64,000 nucleotides of DNA from CAVTJX01 sp963735175 (GCA_963735175.1 CAVTJX010000016.1:682001-746000); one strand, 5' to 3'. Shown: positions 38,743-51,910, counted from the stretch's first letter. Made by a program: numbers and translations. Notes: a model not told the origin generated them from the sequence alone.

Positions 38743-39827
38743 GGCGTCGCCGCCTTCAGATTGTGGTCGGCGGCGGCTACCGAATCCGCACTTGAGACGG
38801 GAATCACCTTTGCCCCTTCGAAGACCTTCTGGTGTCCGGCCCTTACGATCCGGTCCCCTTCCTTGAGTCCTTCAAGGACTTCCACGGCGTCCTTCATGCG
38901 CGCGCCCAACCTCACCACCGTGCGCGCGACCGTAGAATCCGGCTTGATTACGTAAACAATGGGTTGATTCTGATCCACGACGACGGCTTCGCTGGGAATC
39001 GTCAACGCGGCGGGACGCTCACGCAGCACAGCCGCCACGTCGGCGGACATGCCGGGCCGCAGCCGACCCTCGGAATTGGCCATACGGGCGACGACGCCGA
39101 CGCTGCGCGTCCGCGCGTCGATCTGCGGTTCCAGCACCACGATGGTACCCGTCAATTCATGACCGGGATACGCCGTGGTCGACACCGTCACTTGTGAGCC
39201 GCGTTTCAACTGCGCCAGGAAACGTTCCGGCGCGGAGAAGTTTACGCGTAAATTATCAAGGTGTGCCAGATCGGTGATGGCCGTGCCCGGCTGAACATAA
39301 GCGCCGGGGCTGATGCGTCGGGCGCCCACCGCACCGGCGAACGGCGCCGTAATTCTCGTTTTCTCGAAACGCGCCTGCGCCGAAGCGACGTTGGCCGCGG
39401 CGACCTTCAGGGCTGCGCCCGCTTCGTCCAGGCTCTGTTTGGAGCCCGCGCTCTGCTCAACGATGGTCTTGGTGCGGTCGTAGGTCAAACGCGCCTGGTC
39501 GCGGACGGCAAGCGCCCGATCCAAGTCGGCCTTCAATTCGCGGTCATCAAGTTGGGCAATCAGGTCGCCGCGTTCCACCCGGCCGCCTTCCGTAAAGGGA
39601 ATTGCCACCACGGTGCCGCCGATTTCGGAGACGATGGTCACCGCCTCGTCCGCTTCCAGCGTACCCACGGTTTCAAACCGATCCTCGACCGGATTGACCG
39701 TGGCCGTGGCGGTTTCCACCATTGCCGGCGGCATCGAGAATCCGCCTCCCCATCCACCGCCCTTACATCCGGACAGTAGCAACAGCAACGCGAGCATAAC
39801 CGGCAGTGAACACCGCGAAATATTCAT
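38739..39827 (-). CDS. RND periplasmic adaptor (membrane fusion protein), lipoprotein
   Basis: This intact frame gives 362 residues from ATG 39827 (MNISRCSLPVMLALLLLLSG), chosen over the opening at 39878 because it gives a proper lipoprotein signal: lipobox LLSGC with Cys at ~21. Biotinyl-lipoyl halves ('DEAVTIVSEIGGTVVAIPF' and 'FEKTRITAPFAGAVGARRIS') flank a helical hairpin. Beta-barrel ('LRVNFSAPERFLAQLKRG') and membrane-proximal domains follow. It bridges the pump to the outer-membrane channel. It overlaps the pump gene by four bases and follows the OMF gene by 47. Confidence 0.92.
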   Translation of the reverse strand: MNISRCSLPVMLALLLLLSGCKGGGWGGGFSMPPAMVETATATVNPVEDRFETVGTLEADEAVTIVSEIGGTVVAIPFTEGGRVERGDLIAQLDDRELKADLDRALAVRDQARLTYDRTKTIVEQSAGSKQSLDEAGAALKVAAANVASAQARFEKTRITAPFAGAVGARRISPGAYVQPGTAITDLAHLDNLRVNFSAPERFLAQLKRGSQVTVSTTAYPGHELTGTIVVLEPQIDARTRSVGVVARMANSEGRLRPGMSADVAAVLRERPAALTIPSEAVVVDQNQPIVYVIKPDSTVARTVVRLGARMKDAVEVLEGLKEGDRIVRAGHQKVFEGAKVIPVSSADSVAAADHNLKAATP

Positions 39828-39874
39828 GGAATAGAACTCCGGATTAGGAAGGTCCAGACAAGTTTCCGGGACGA

Positions 39875-41433
39875 TCATTGTGTAGTTTCCGGGGCAAGCT
39901 GTCGCATCCGTGCTGACGCTTTTGCCGTGCGCACCAGCGACCGTGAGTAGCGGCTTTCGGCATTCGCAAGATCCGCGCCCAGCCGCACCAGTTCAAATGC
40001 CGTACTCGTGCCGCTATCATATTCAATGCGCCCGATGCGCACCTGATCACGGGCCGCCCGCACTCCGTCCTCCGAAATCCGCAGACGGTTCTGGCCCTTC
40101 TCAAGCTCGCGGTGAACCGCCATTACCTGGTTTTCGAGGTTCTGCCGCACTTGCAGGTAGCGCGCTTCTGCACGTTCCATCTCCGCGCGCAGCCGGTCCC
40201 GTTCGCCGCCCTTTTCGCGCAAGAGAATGGGAATCGTCAGCCGCAGGCCGATCATCCACGATGGGTAGTCACGCTGCAACGCCTGATCCAGCGCTTCGGA
40301 AAATCGTGTGTTGAGGGTGTTGCGCAGCGTATCGCTGCCGAAAATCACGTCGCGCCCCGTGCCCGAAAGGCCATTGCCGCCCAGCGCCACGATGAAATCG
40401 GCCTGCGGCAACGCGTTCCACTTCGCTGCGCGGTACTCGCTGCGGGCGTGTGCAACGTCGAGCCGCGCCGCTTCGAGGCCACCATTGGAGCGGAATGCCC
40501 GCGTCAGCGCAGAATCCGCCGATTCTGTCGGAGGTAAAGCTGGGCGGGGTATCCGCCGTTCGAAAGCGGGTGGATGGTACCCCGGGCCGCTGCCCGATGA
40601 GCGCAGCCAGCGCATCGCTTTGGCGGCTCCGATAATCCTCCGCGTCGAGCACAATCAGTTGCTGTTCCGCCAAGAAGACTTTGGCGGTGTTCACCTGGTT
40701 CGGTCCCACCAACCCGGCTCCAGCCCGCAATTCCGCCTCGCGCAGAAATGCTGTCGCCTGATCGCGGATCAAGACCGCCACGGCCAGATCTCGTTCTGCC
40801 GCATAGAGATCCCAGTATTGCTCCTCCGTAGCCGCCCGGATGCCGGCCAGGGCGTCGGCATAACGCGCCTTTGCCGCAGCATATGCCAGCCTTGCCTGAT
40901 CGTATTTCCCCCAGGCTGCCGGACCAAAACCCTGCAACAGCGGTTGCCTGAGTGTCAGCAAGCCGGCCGCATTGTATTGCGGATTCAATGCGGCGAACGC
41001 GGAATTCGTTTCCACTTTCTGGGCGGCGATCGAGGCCTGCAATTCTGTTCCGGTCGGTAGTGTGATCCGCGCTCCTGCAGCGCCGGAAGTCGTCTGCGGA
41101 TGCAGCACAGTCGCCCCTGAGAATGGCGAAGCGGATGGCTGCCGATCGCTGGCTTTACTGCCTTCCACAAACAGTGCGGGGTCGAACACGCCGCGTTCCC
41201 GTTGGAGCGCGCCGCTCGCCGCCGCCAGGGCCGCGACGGCGTCACGCGCCGGTGCCGAAAACCGGATCGCACCATCCAGTGCTTCGTTCAGCGGAAGGGG
41301 CACGCCGTCGAGCTTCGCTAATGTCTCGGCCAGCGCGCTATCCGGACTCGCAGGCGCTGGGAATGGCTGCGCGAACCCATTTGCCACTCACACTTAGTCC
41401 AAAAATGAAGAAGAAGATAATTCGGGATATCAA
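39875..41433 (-). CDS. TolC-family outer membrane efflux channel (frameshifted in this sequence)
   Basis: About 519 residues after repair. The first frame has typical OMF helices ('PLPLNEALDGAIRFSAPARD', 'GLLTLRQPLLQGFGPAAWGK', 'EQYWDLYAAERDLAVAV', 'GLVGPNQVNTAKVFLAEQQ'). The second frame has the repeated half ('ARLDVAHARSEYRAAKWNAL', 'SWMIGLRLTIPILLREKGGE', 'YDSGTSTAFELVRLGADLAN'). The shift is around 40540-40610. The N-terminal signal peptide (ISRIIFFFIFGLSVSG) is in another frame upstream of 41387, so a further indel near there is likely; TTG 41433 is a tentative start without a clear ribosome site. As first gene of the three-gene efflux operon it forms the outer-membrane duct. Confidence 0.85.
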
Positions 41434-41872
41434 GGTGAGATTGTGTATGAATAAAATATGGCTTGAGTAATTTAGTATCAGGTTGGGGAAGGCATTGCGA
41501 GATCGCCGATGGGCGAGGTTATTTTGAGCGGCAGCATCTCGCATAAGATGGAAACCTGTTCGACACGGTAGCGGTTCCTTCGCACAGGAAATATAATTGT
41601 CAGGTGATAGTGAAGTCCACAAAGATATACCAGGTTCGTGTTGTAATTCTATAATCTGCTGGTTCGTTATTCAGTTTGTCGTGTCGAGAAGTTCGCAATG
41701 TTGCATCCGCCTGACTCGCCCCCCACATCATGATTCCGATTCTGATTGAACAGCATCGAATTCGGCTTGACTCTGGCTGGAATTGCTTTACTTTTAGCTT
41801 CGATAGAATCTTGAATTCGAATTTCTTTTCGAAATTACGACACGAGCTTAGTTTCTAAATCGAGGAGGCACT
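41434..41872. other. Intergenic region between the divergent efflux operon and catalase gene
   Basis: This AT-richer DNA must hold promoters for both directions. A TTGACT at 41767 has no convincing -10 partner at 17 bases. No regulator gene or clear operator palindrome is seen. Confidence 0.4.
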
Positions 41873-43353
41873 ATGGCGAAGGACCCATTGACTACGGCGG
41901 CGGGGATTCCCGTCAGCGATAATCAAAATGCATTAACCGCCGGTCCCCGCGGACCATTGCTCGTCCAGGATTGGCAGCTGTTTGAAAAACACGCCCATTT
42001 CAACCGCGAACGAATTCCGGAACGCGTCGTGCATGCCAAGGGTTCGGCGGCTTTCGGCACATTCACCGTCACGCAAGACATCACGCGCTACACGAAGGCA
42101 AAAATCTTTTCGCAAATCGGCAAACAGACGGAAAGTCTGCTGCGCTTCTCGACGGTGGCCGGCGAACGCGGCGCGGCGGACGCGGAGCGCGATGTGCGTG
42201 GATTTGCGCTCAAATTTTACACGGACGAAGGCAACTGGGATCTTGTCGGCAACAACACGCCGGTCTTTTTTGTGCGTGATCCCTACAAATTCCCGGACTT
42301 CATTCACACCCAGAAGCGCGATCCGCGAACCAATCTGCGCTCGGCAACGGCGATGTGGGATTTCTGGTCGCTGTCGCCCGAGAGCCTGCATCAGGTGACG
42401 ATTTTATTTTCCGACCGCGGCATTCCCAAGAGCTACCGCCACATGCACGGCTTCGGCAGCCATACCTACAGCTTCATCAACGCGGCGAACGAACGGTTCT
42501 GGGTGAAGTTCCATTTCCGGACGATGCAGGGGATCCAGAATCTCACCGACGAGGAAGCGGGGCGGATCGTGGGTACGGACCGCGAGAGCCACCAACGCGA
42601 TTTGTATGCGACGATTGAGAAACGCGACTTTCCCAAGTGGCGGCTGATGATCCAGGTGATGCCCGAAGCTGGAGGCGGAGAAGGCATCCTACAATCCATT
42701 TGACCTGACCAAAGTGTGGCCGCATGCGGATTATCCGTTGCTGGAAGTGGGAATGCTGGAGCTGAACCGCAATCCCGAAAATTATTTCGCCGAAGTGGAG
42801 CAGGCGGCATTTTCGCCGGCAAACGTGGTTCCGGGCATTAGCCACAGCCCGGACAAGATGCTGCAATTCCGCATCTTCGCCTATGCCGACGCGCATCGCC
42901 ACCGGCTCGGCACCAACTACGAGAGTCTGCCGGTAAACCGGCCACGCTGCCCTGTTCATCACTATTACCGGGATGGACAGATGCGCTTCGACGGTAACGC
43001 GGAGGGTGCGGTGAACTACGAACCCAACAGCTTTGGCGGACCGGTTGAGAAGCCCGCAATTCAAGGAACCGCCGCTGAAAATCTCCGGTGACGCTGACCG
43101 GTACGATCATCGCGCGGGCAACGATGATTATACCCAGACCGGAAATCTCTACCGGCTTTTCTCGAGCGCGGAACGTGAACGTTTGCACGGAAACATTGCC
43201 CGGGCAATGCACGGTGTTCCAAAAGAGATCGTAGCCCGCCAGCTCGCCCATTTTGAAAAAGCGGATCCCGCTTATGCCAATGGCGTGCGCCAAGCGCAGC
43301 AAAGCGTGACCGCCTCAGAAAAAGCGCCCGCCGCAGAGCCCGCGCGAATGTAA
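41873..43353 (+). CDS. Monofunctional haem catalase, small-subunit type (frameshifted in this sequence)
   Basis: About 493 residues after repair. ATG 41873 follows AGGAGG. The distal His54 is in 'ERVVHAKGSAAFGTF', the conserved Asn127/128 in 'LVGNNTPVFFVRDP', and the proximal haem Tyr in 'FRIFAYADAHRHRLG'. 'FHFRTMQGIQNLTDEEA', 'KVWPHADYPLLEVG' and 'MRFDGNAEGAVNYEPNS' are typical. Frame changes lie near 42690 ('AEAYNPFDLTKVW' is the repaired reading) and 43050. It converts H2O2 to water and oxygen and suits an organism exposed to oxygen. The gene is monocistronic, with a terminator at 43410. The usual symbol would be katA, but paralogy is unknown. Confidence 0.93.
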
Positions 43354-44073
43354 TCCGTGCGGCGGGAATCAGGATTTCATTGGTTTCCTCAATCGAACGA
43401 ATGTCACACGAACAGACTCCCTGCTGCGGGGAGTCTGTTCTCTTTCTTCCCTCGCGATAGAGACCAGCCTCCGACGCAAAGCGACAGGAACTCTACGATA
43501 GTGCCACACGATTTCGACCTACGATGTGATATGATCGATTCCGGGTGAATTTGCAGGATTACAGGATTAATGGAAATCCCGGTTTGTCCCGCGTGAGTGT
43601 AGGCATCAGAGGTTGCCAATCGCACGTTAACGCCCTACGGCTACATCGGATGACCGAACGTCAGGGAACCAGGATTTCGGTTAATGTGAAGGGATGAATC
43701 GTAATGGTATTAGCGATCTCCCTACGTACAGGTCCGAAATTCCTCGGAACACGTGATAGGCACAGATACGTTCACAGCGCGGCAAGGAATGATCGTGCCC
43801 CTCCGGGCACTGGATTTAAGGGACCCGGAGGTCCGGCACTTAGGATTACGCGGCAAATTCCGGCAGAATTGTTGCTAATCTCAAGAGGCATTCCATGAGA
43901 ATGCGCCATAACTGAAAACTTTGTGCCGCTAAGTCTTGCAGATTGATCTAATTTGTCTAATTCTGCGCAAATATTTCATAGTGTCTCTGGGTCTGGCAAC
44001 GTAGCTAAGAACTGCTCTTTGCTGCATTTTACCCGATCAGTGCGCGGCCTTTTTACAATCGAATTCCAAACCC
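43354..44073. other. Intergenic region after catalase
   Basis: Apart from the catalase terminator (43410-43440) I see no gene or element here. Confidence 0.5.
43410..43440 (+). terminator. Catalase terminator
   Basis: A 12-bp stem GAACAGACTCCC/GGGAGTCTGTTC with a 7-base loop, followed by TCTTTCTT. Confidence 0.8.
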
Positions 44074-44102
44074 TTGACAAAGTGAGACTGAGCATCTATT
44101 TT
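44074..44102 (+). promoter_or_regulatory. Sigma70-type promoter for the giant adhesin-like gene
   Basis: A perfect TTGACA (44074-44079), a 17-base spacer and TATTTT (44097-44102) leave a ~125-base leader before the ATG at 44234. Confidence 0.6.
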
Positions 44103-44233
44103 ACTATGTAATGTTCAAAATTTGAGCCGGTTTTACCCGTCCTGGTTTCCTGAGAACCGGGAATGTCCGATATTACGCATATTCTGTGGTGCGGTGCAAA
44201 GGTCTGAACGGCGAAAATCCAAGAGGTGTGGCG

Positions 44234-47200
44234 ATGGTTAGAAGGCTTATGTTGTATGGCGGACTGTTACTGGCCTGTTTGCTGATTGGGCAGCTTGCGC
44301 TCAACGCCACCGGCGTGGAACGCGTTGTCCTTGACAAAGCGACTCCCTCCGAAGCCGGTAAAGTCGTGACAGCGAAAAAGGCAGGAGTCGGGACAGCTGA
44401 GGAAGATCTGCGAGCGAAAGCCGCGGAACGCGCCCTCTATGGTCTGTCCGATCGTACTGAGACAAACAGCGGGCGCAAAGCGCTTGAAGACGCCGCCCGT
44501 GCGACGGGAGTCGATCCGGCGCGGATCGCAGAACTGTCCGACTGCGAATTGAACAATCTGTTGAAAAATGTGCCCGCCGTAGAAACGAAAGCGGCCGCAC
44601 CTGATCACCAAAGAAGTGCCAGCGGTCGATCAAAACGCTCTTAGCAACGCCGCCGATAAGCTGGAAGCTGAATTGCTGAAAGCACGTTTCGAAGAGGAAG
44701 AAGGGCATTCGCACGGCGGGTTCGACCGCCGGTCACGGCTCCGCTCTTCCGTCCAGCCATGATGACCAGAATGGCGACGTACAATACGACAGAGAAGACG
44801 CTCCCCGAAGCGTCTTCATTTATCTCGCCAGCCGCGGAACCGGAGCAGGAAATTCCGGCGGCGGTCGAAGATCTGCGTGCCCGGGAGCTTGAGTCCCTGG
44901 AGCAGCGGATGGACCGCGGCGAATCCTTGTCTCCCACCGAGAAAGACTACTATTCCTACAACCAGCCCGAAATTGCGGAAACACCGTCGCACGGCGGCGG
45001 CGGCTCGCTGGATAACACGGGTGCGGATTCGTGGGGCTATGCGTACACCGATAACGTCGCTCCCGAAGCCGCGCCCTACAACTGGATCGAATTGCGCGGC
45101 GACGCCGGCGCGACCTGGCCGACGATGAGCGGCACGGATGCCGGCACGGCACCGTGGGTGCAGCTCGGATTCAGCTTTCCCTTTTACGGGGTGAACTACG
45201 ATTCGATCAAGATCAGCAACGACGGCAACATCCAGTTTACCACCACCAGCACCGCGTATACCAACACGGCGCTGCCATCCACAACGATCAACGGCCCGGT
45301 GATTTTTGCGTTCTGGGACGACCAGAAGCTGAACTCTTTCGGCGGTACCACCAGCAACCGCATCGCCTACCGGGCGTTCACGGATTCGATAGTGGTGGAA
45401 TGGGATTCGACGGCGATTTACGCCTCGGCCTGTGACAGTCAGGCCATGAAGTACGAAGTGATTCTGTACAACAATGGTGTGATCAGAATCCAGTACGATC
45501 AGGTCGGCACTGAACTCACCTGCGATAGTTCGGCCACCATCGGTATTCAATCGAGCGGCACCGCGGGCAGCGCAGCCTTGCAGTATTGCTACGGCTCGTC
45601 GGGCACCAACTTCACGGGTCCGCATATTGCCGCCGGCAGGTCCATCCAGTTTGCGCCGGTGACCTGGACCCACAACTTTGCGACAACGGCAATTACCAGC
45701 CCGTCGGCGGTTAGTGTCTATGGTCCAAGCCAGAGTGTGCCGGTCACGGCAACATTCACGAACCTGGCCGTCACCGACGAAAGCGCCCCGGTGAAGTATA
45801 GCTTTGACGGTGGCGCGACGGTTGAGGAAGCCACGGGCATACTCGCTCGCTGGGCCACGGAATCGCATACGTTCTCGACCAACATCACAATGCCGGCAAG
45901 TCCCGGCGCCTACACGCTGACCGTGTGGAGTGATCTGGCGACGGACGAGTACCGGGGCAATGACACACTACGCACCACGGTGAACGTGATCCTTGGTGGC
46001 GACTGCGGCAATGAAGTTGTCATTACGACTGCCGCGGACAGCGCGACGTACAGCAATTGCAACATGGGCGGCTCCAACACGCCCGGCATCCCGTGCGTGA
46101 CAACGATTTACAATGATATGGTCTTCAAGAAGGATGTGCAAGCCGGCAATACGGTTTCCTTCTGGCTGACCACCAATTCCTGGCCAACATGGTCGCCGCG
46201 CTTTGCGTTGCGCTGGGGCGGGGCCTGTCCGGGCGCGAATACGGTGAACTGCGTGTCCGGTACGCCGTATAATCAGCCCATCGTGTGGACGAACTCGACC
46301 GGCGCGCTGCAGACGGTCTATTTCGTGGTCGGCGGGTCGTCGACCACCTACTGCGGCAACTTCAAAGTGAACTGGAAGGACGAAATCTGTGCGGCCGTGG
46401 ACGTGCCTTATACGCAGGGCTTTGAAGCGACACCCTTCGCGCCGGTGCTGCCGGGCTGTATGACACAGGAAAACGGCGACGGCATCCCGCCGGTATGGGG
46501 AAGCTACGGCACCAATCCGCGCACCGGTTTGTGGGACGCTTCAATTTCCAGCATCGCCGCGGGTGTTAATGACTGGCTGTTCACGCCGGGCATTAATATG
46601 GAAGAAGGCCGCGACTACTTCGTCTCCTACTGGCGCCGCGTAGGCTCGGCCACATATCCGGACTCGATGGAAGTTATGGCTGGTCTGGCGCCAACGGCGG
46701 CCGCGATGAATATCACGGCGATGGCGATGGACAGTTGCAAGCGCATCGTTTATACCCAGAAACTGGGCGGTTTCACCTGTCCGGCTTCGGGAGTTATTAC
46801 GTCGGCTGGCATAACGTGTCGAAGCGCTCCAGTGCCCGCACGTACATTGACGACATCAGCATTGACGCCTCCAATGTCTGCTCGACCGGCACGGTAACGG
46901 TGGCCGCCGCAACCGCCGTCGATTCCGTGACCCTGATAGCCAACCTCGGCGGCAACTGGTTCGGCGGCGTGCCGCGCTACCAGTGGTACACCGGCACGGA
47001 TTGCGTGAACGGCAACCAAGTCCCGGGCGCGACGTTATCGTCGTACAAGACCTTTGTTTCCGGGACTTTCTCCTGCCGCGTCTATGTCGTTGACTCCCTG
47101 ACCTGTGTGGCCTGCGACAGCGGTTACGCCGAAGTCGTGGACTGCCAGACCGGAGCTTACGGACTGTCGGAGGGATTCGAAGCCGTCACCACTCCGGCTC

Positions 47201-50200
47201 TGCCGATTTGCTGGCTGCAGCAGAATCTCGACACTTACACCTATACGTGGGTGACATCCACGACAACGCCGCATAGCGGGACAAAAGTCGCAGCGGTGTA
47301 TGGGTATGTTTCAGACGGCAGCGCTCCGAACGACTGGCTCTATTCCCGGGCACTGCAGATGTCTTCTGACACGTTGTATCACGTCGGTTACTGGGTGCAG
47401 ACTTTCCAGCGCCACCTATACGCGGATGTTGGAACTCTTTGCGGGAACGGCGCAAAACAATGCCGCGATGACCATTCCGGTCGAAGCTCAGTACACAGTC
47501 GCCAACACGACCTGGGGTTATCGCGAAGCGACGTTCACGCCACCCACCACGGGAACCTATTTCGTAGGTTGGCACGCGACGTCACCGGCTACGCAATCCG
47601 GTTATATCTATGTTGACGATGTCACCGTGTGGCCGGATGGCCAATGCAGTGCGCCGACATCCGTGACGGTCAACTACGGTTGTGGGTGCGGATTCCGCCA
47701 AATTCACGGCGGTCGCGCTCGGCGGCTTTGGTGGAGCCTACAGTACCAGTGGTACACGGGTTTGGCCTGCCAGACCGGTAACGAAATCGTTGGTGCGACC
47801 ACCGATTCGCTTTGGGTCTTGGCCAGTGGCATCTACTCCTGCAAGGCGTACATCATTAACGCCGTCGACTGTGCCATCTGTGATTCGGGTTATGCTGACG
47901 TTGTGAACTGCAGCATTCCATTGACTGTACCGTTCACGGAAGGCTTCGAGTCCACTACGGGCCAGTTATTGCCGGTCTGCTGGACGGCAATCGACGTGAA
48001 CGCGGACGGACGTCCGTGGCGCACCAATACATCCGCACCGCGGACGGGTCTGCGGTACGGTTACAATCAGTACAGCACGGGCACAGCCACCGACGACTGG
48101 ATGTTCACTCGCGGCTTCAGTCTGACGGCTGGCGATACCGTCGTGGTGGATTACTGGTACCGTTGCGGAATCTTGTCCACCAGCTACGATGAATCGCTGG
48201 AACTGCGAGCGGGCACCGCTCCGGATGTGGCTTCGATGACGATCATCGTCGATACGAACTTCGTGTTCACTCAGGTGGCCACGTATCAACTTCGCTCCGG
48301 TCTGCTGATCGCACCGACCACCGGCACCTATTATCTGGGCTGGCATGCCGGTTATCTGATTAACCAGGGCGGCGTGAATGTGGATGATATCAGTGTGTAC
48401 GAATATGGCGACTGCGGAGCCCCCGTCGTGGACGTTCCGGCGGTAAGCTCGTCCATCTTCGCCACGCTGACATGTGGTGCTACGGGTGGTTTCGGCGGCG
48501 CGCTGCAGTACCAGTGGTACACGGGTACACCGTGCACGCCGGGTAATGAAATCGTCGGCGCCACGGCCCGTCAATACACGACGTTTACCTCGGGCGTCTT
48601 CTCCTGCAAGGCATGGTTTGTAGATCCGGTCGCCTGCTCCGCCTGCGACAGCGCTGAGGCGACGATCGTTCCGGATCCCTGCCTGCCGGGTTCCGTCCCG
48701 CCGATCTTTGAACCCTGGGCCAACACCGGCTTGCCGACGTGCTGGTCGCAGGAGAACGGCAATGGCGACAGTTACAGCTGGAACTCCAGTACCACGTACT
48801 ACTACTCCTCGCCGTACGCCGCGTACCTCTACACCAGCACGACACCGGCCAATGACTGGCTGTTCTCCGGGCCGGTGCAGTTGACGGCAGATTCGACCTA
48901 CCGTATTCAGTACTGGCGGCGCGCGAGCTCGGCCACCTATACGCAAACATTGAAGTTGGCGGTGGGCACGAACAGGCACAGCACGGCAATGACAACCGTC
49001 TTGTTGACACCGTATACTTTCAACAGCATCGTATGGGCGCCGGACGTTGCGCAGTACACCGCACCCGCTACAGGGAGCTACTACTTTGGTCTGCAGAACC
49101 TGACCAGCGTCTCCAGTGGCTCGGTCTATGCGGACGACTTCCGCATCTACAAAATCGGCGATTGCGGCGCTCCGACAGCGGTCACCGCGGCGGCCGCAGT
49201 CGGTCCCGACTCGGCTGGCCTGACGGCCACCGTGACCGGCGGATTTGGCGGCCCGATTCAGTACCAGTGGTACACGGGTGAAACCTGTACTCCGGGCAAT
49301 GAAATCGTCGGCGCGACAAATGCCACCTACTGGGCGCAGACCACCGGAACTTATGCCTGTCTGGCCTACTACGTGAATGCGGGTACGTGCGGATTGTGTG
49401 ACAGCGCCTATGCGACTGTCCTTCCCTGTAACACAAACCCGGTGACCACCTGGCCGTTCCTCGAGAGCTTTGAAGGCCTCACGACGCCCAATCTACCGGA
49501 GTGCTGGCGGAGGCAGGACGTCAACGGGGACAACCGTATCTGGTCCAGTTCGGCCAGCTACTACCGCACCGGCACGCGGAGTGCGTACGTCACTTACAGC
49601 TCGTCCGGTACCTTCCCGGTCGACGACTGGCTGTTTACCAAGGCCCTCAGCGTGACGGCGGGAGATACCGTGGTCGTGGACTACTGGTACCGCTGCGCGC
49701 TCACGAGCGCGAGTTACACGGAAGCGCTCGAAGTAAAGGCGGGTACGGGTGCCCGGGCGGATCTGATGACGATTACCGTTGATCCGCTCTTCACCTTCAG
49801 CGCCGTTGCGACGCATCTGAACCATACCCCCTATTTCATCGCGCCGACTACCGGAATATACTACGTCGGCTGGCACTGCTCGAGCGGTATCAACCAGGGC
49901 GGAATCGCGATCGACGACATTGCGATCTACCCGTCCTCCTTCTGTGAAGCGCCGACGGTCGATGTGCCGGCGGTGGCAAATCCCGGCACAGTCACCCTGA
50001 CGGCGACGCCCACGGGCGGCTGGGGAACCGGACCGTACTACCAATGGTACACTGGCGTTGCGTGTGCCGCCGGCAATGAAATCGCCGGCGCGAACAGCGC
50101 TCAGTATACGACCGCGACCAGCGGTGTTTATTCCTGCAAGGTGCTGCGCGGAGCCTGCTTTGCCTGCGATTCCGCCTACGCCGACATATTGGTGCCGGGA

Positions 50201-51507
50201 CCGGGCGAAGTTTGCGGAACGGCATTCACGCTCACGCCGCCGGTCGTTGGAACGCCGACGGTGGTAACCGGCACAACAGTTGGTTTCTACCCCAACTGCA
50301 CGGTTATGTGCCCCGAGGCTTCCTCTGGTCCGGATCTGTTCTACGTGATGACGCTGGCCGGCACGCAGGGACGCGATTGCCGCCGGATCGCCATCGCCAT
50401 GGCTGGCGACGGCACTGGTGATACTGACCCGTTCCTCTCGATCTACCAAGGCTTGGGCAACTGCTGCGGAACGCCCCTCTACTGCAACGATGATGCGGCT
50501 TCCTTCACTCCGCTGCCCGGCTGGGACGTGCCGGCGCAGCATCCGGCGCTATCGCGGGAAGCGTACATCGCGGCTGAACTCGAACCCGGCACGTACTACA
50601 TCCGTGTCAGTTACTGGAGCACCCTCAGCGGTCCGTTTACGCTGAGCGTCTATGACAACGGCTACTGTAATGAACCGTGTGATTCCGCCCAGGCGTTCAC
50701 CGTCTACCTCAACCCGACGAATCCGTCTCAGGTCTGGTGGCATTTCAATGCGTTGTCGACGGGAACGTACAAGGTCTTTACCACGACGGTGAAGAACAAT
50801 GACGGTAACCCGGACAACGGCGCCGACCCGCAGTGGTCGCTGGATACGACGTTGGAAATCACGGCGATCGGCGCGGTGGAATGCGCAGACCTCGATGGCG
50901 GTCCGGCGGTCAACGGTTACGAGAACTTCTCGGTGGTCCACGACTGTCCGATCGTTGGCCGCTGCTGCTACGGCGAGATCACGGCCCCGACCTGTGTGGA
51001 CAACGAGCAGGCTGATTGCCTGACTCTCGGGTGGCACATGGAACCGGTGGCTCAGTTGTGAAACGACTCCGTGTCCGGTGAGCGGTGCCGGTGAGACCTG
51101 CGCATCAGCGATCTTCGTGACCGTGTTCCCGTACACGGTGACCGGCGCCTCGACGGCCGGTTTTGCCAATGACTACATTCTGTACAACGATTCCCCTCCC
51201 TGTCTTTCGTCCTCGCAGTCGTCCTATGGCAACGGGTTCGACGTGATCTACAAGTTCACGTTGACCTCGGCCACGAACCTCACGTTCCTCTACGGCCGTG
51301 CGGGTTGGGGCAGCCTTACGATCCATAACGCCTGCCCGGCAACGGGAACCTGCGTGGGTGGCATTAAGAACCCGTCGGAAGCGTGGATGGACCTTGTGGT
51401 TCCCTGCGCCTCCTGACGCCGCGGGTACTTACTATGTCATGATCGACAGCTGGACCGGATACGATCCTTACACCTACAACCTGACCATTCAGACCTGCAC
51501 GCCGTAA
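44234..51507 (+). CDS. Giant secreted multi-module protein: anchor-J/cleaved-adhesin and Ig-like repeats (frameshifted)
   Basis: About 2,420 residues after repair. ATG 44234 (MVRRLMLYGGLLLACLLIGQ) opens a signal peptide, then a charged ~170-residue pro-region. A sandwich domain ('WVQLGFSFPFYGVNYDSIKI') follows, then five modules pairing a 'choice-of-anchor J'/cleaved-adhesin-type domain ('F.EGFE....LP.CW....NGD...W', 'DDWLF...L..TAGDTVVVDYWYR', 'P.TGTYY.GWH', 'DDI.IY') with a short Cys-bearing Ig-like domain ('YQWYTG..C..GNEI.GA...Y...TSG.YSCKA...D...C..CDS.YA'). PPC-like domains ('DPFLSIYQG', 'TYYIRVSYWSTLSGPF') end it. No sorting domain is visible at the C-terminus (YTYNLTIQTCTP). Frame changes lie near 44600, 44740, 46770, 47440, 47690, 47740, 51060 and 51400. 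Carbohydrate or cell binding is inferred. Confidence 0.78.
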
Positions 51508-51910
51508 ACTGGCCTGATGAGTCAGCGATTCGCTGACGGTTTGTTCGCGGAAACCCCGGCCAGGAATGGCCGGGGTTTCTATTTTTTGAATTGTCACAAA
51601 CACCGTGGCATGGTCTATAGCGGACGGAGAACCGGGGCCACAAGTTTGTTGTCTTTCGTTTCGCATTCGTTGCGAGAGGCGTGCTGCACCAGCACGATGG
51701 GTGCTGGCGGAGACTTCCGCCGGATTGGAAATAGCTTCAGGTATTCTGTAGACATATGGGTTTTCGAATTCTGTGCATTAACCGGCAGAAGTACTTGCGC
51801 ACCCCCACATCTTACTGTATCTTTACAGTACCAAGTGAAGTTCCTATAACAGGATCCGTAGCATTGGATCTTGTGCGAATTCTGCCAGCGGCATAGATGG
51901 GAGATTGAAC
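51508..51910. other. Intergenic region
   Basis: The adhesin-gene terminator (51551-51578) is the only element recognised; no gene is seen before the next start at 51911. Confidence 0.5.
51551..51578 (+). terminator. Terminator of the giant adhesin-like gene
   Basis: An 11-bp stem AAACCCCGGCC/GGCCGGGGTTT with a 6-base loop, followed by CTATTTTTT. Confidence 0.88.
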
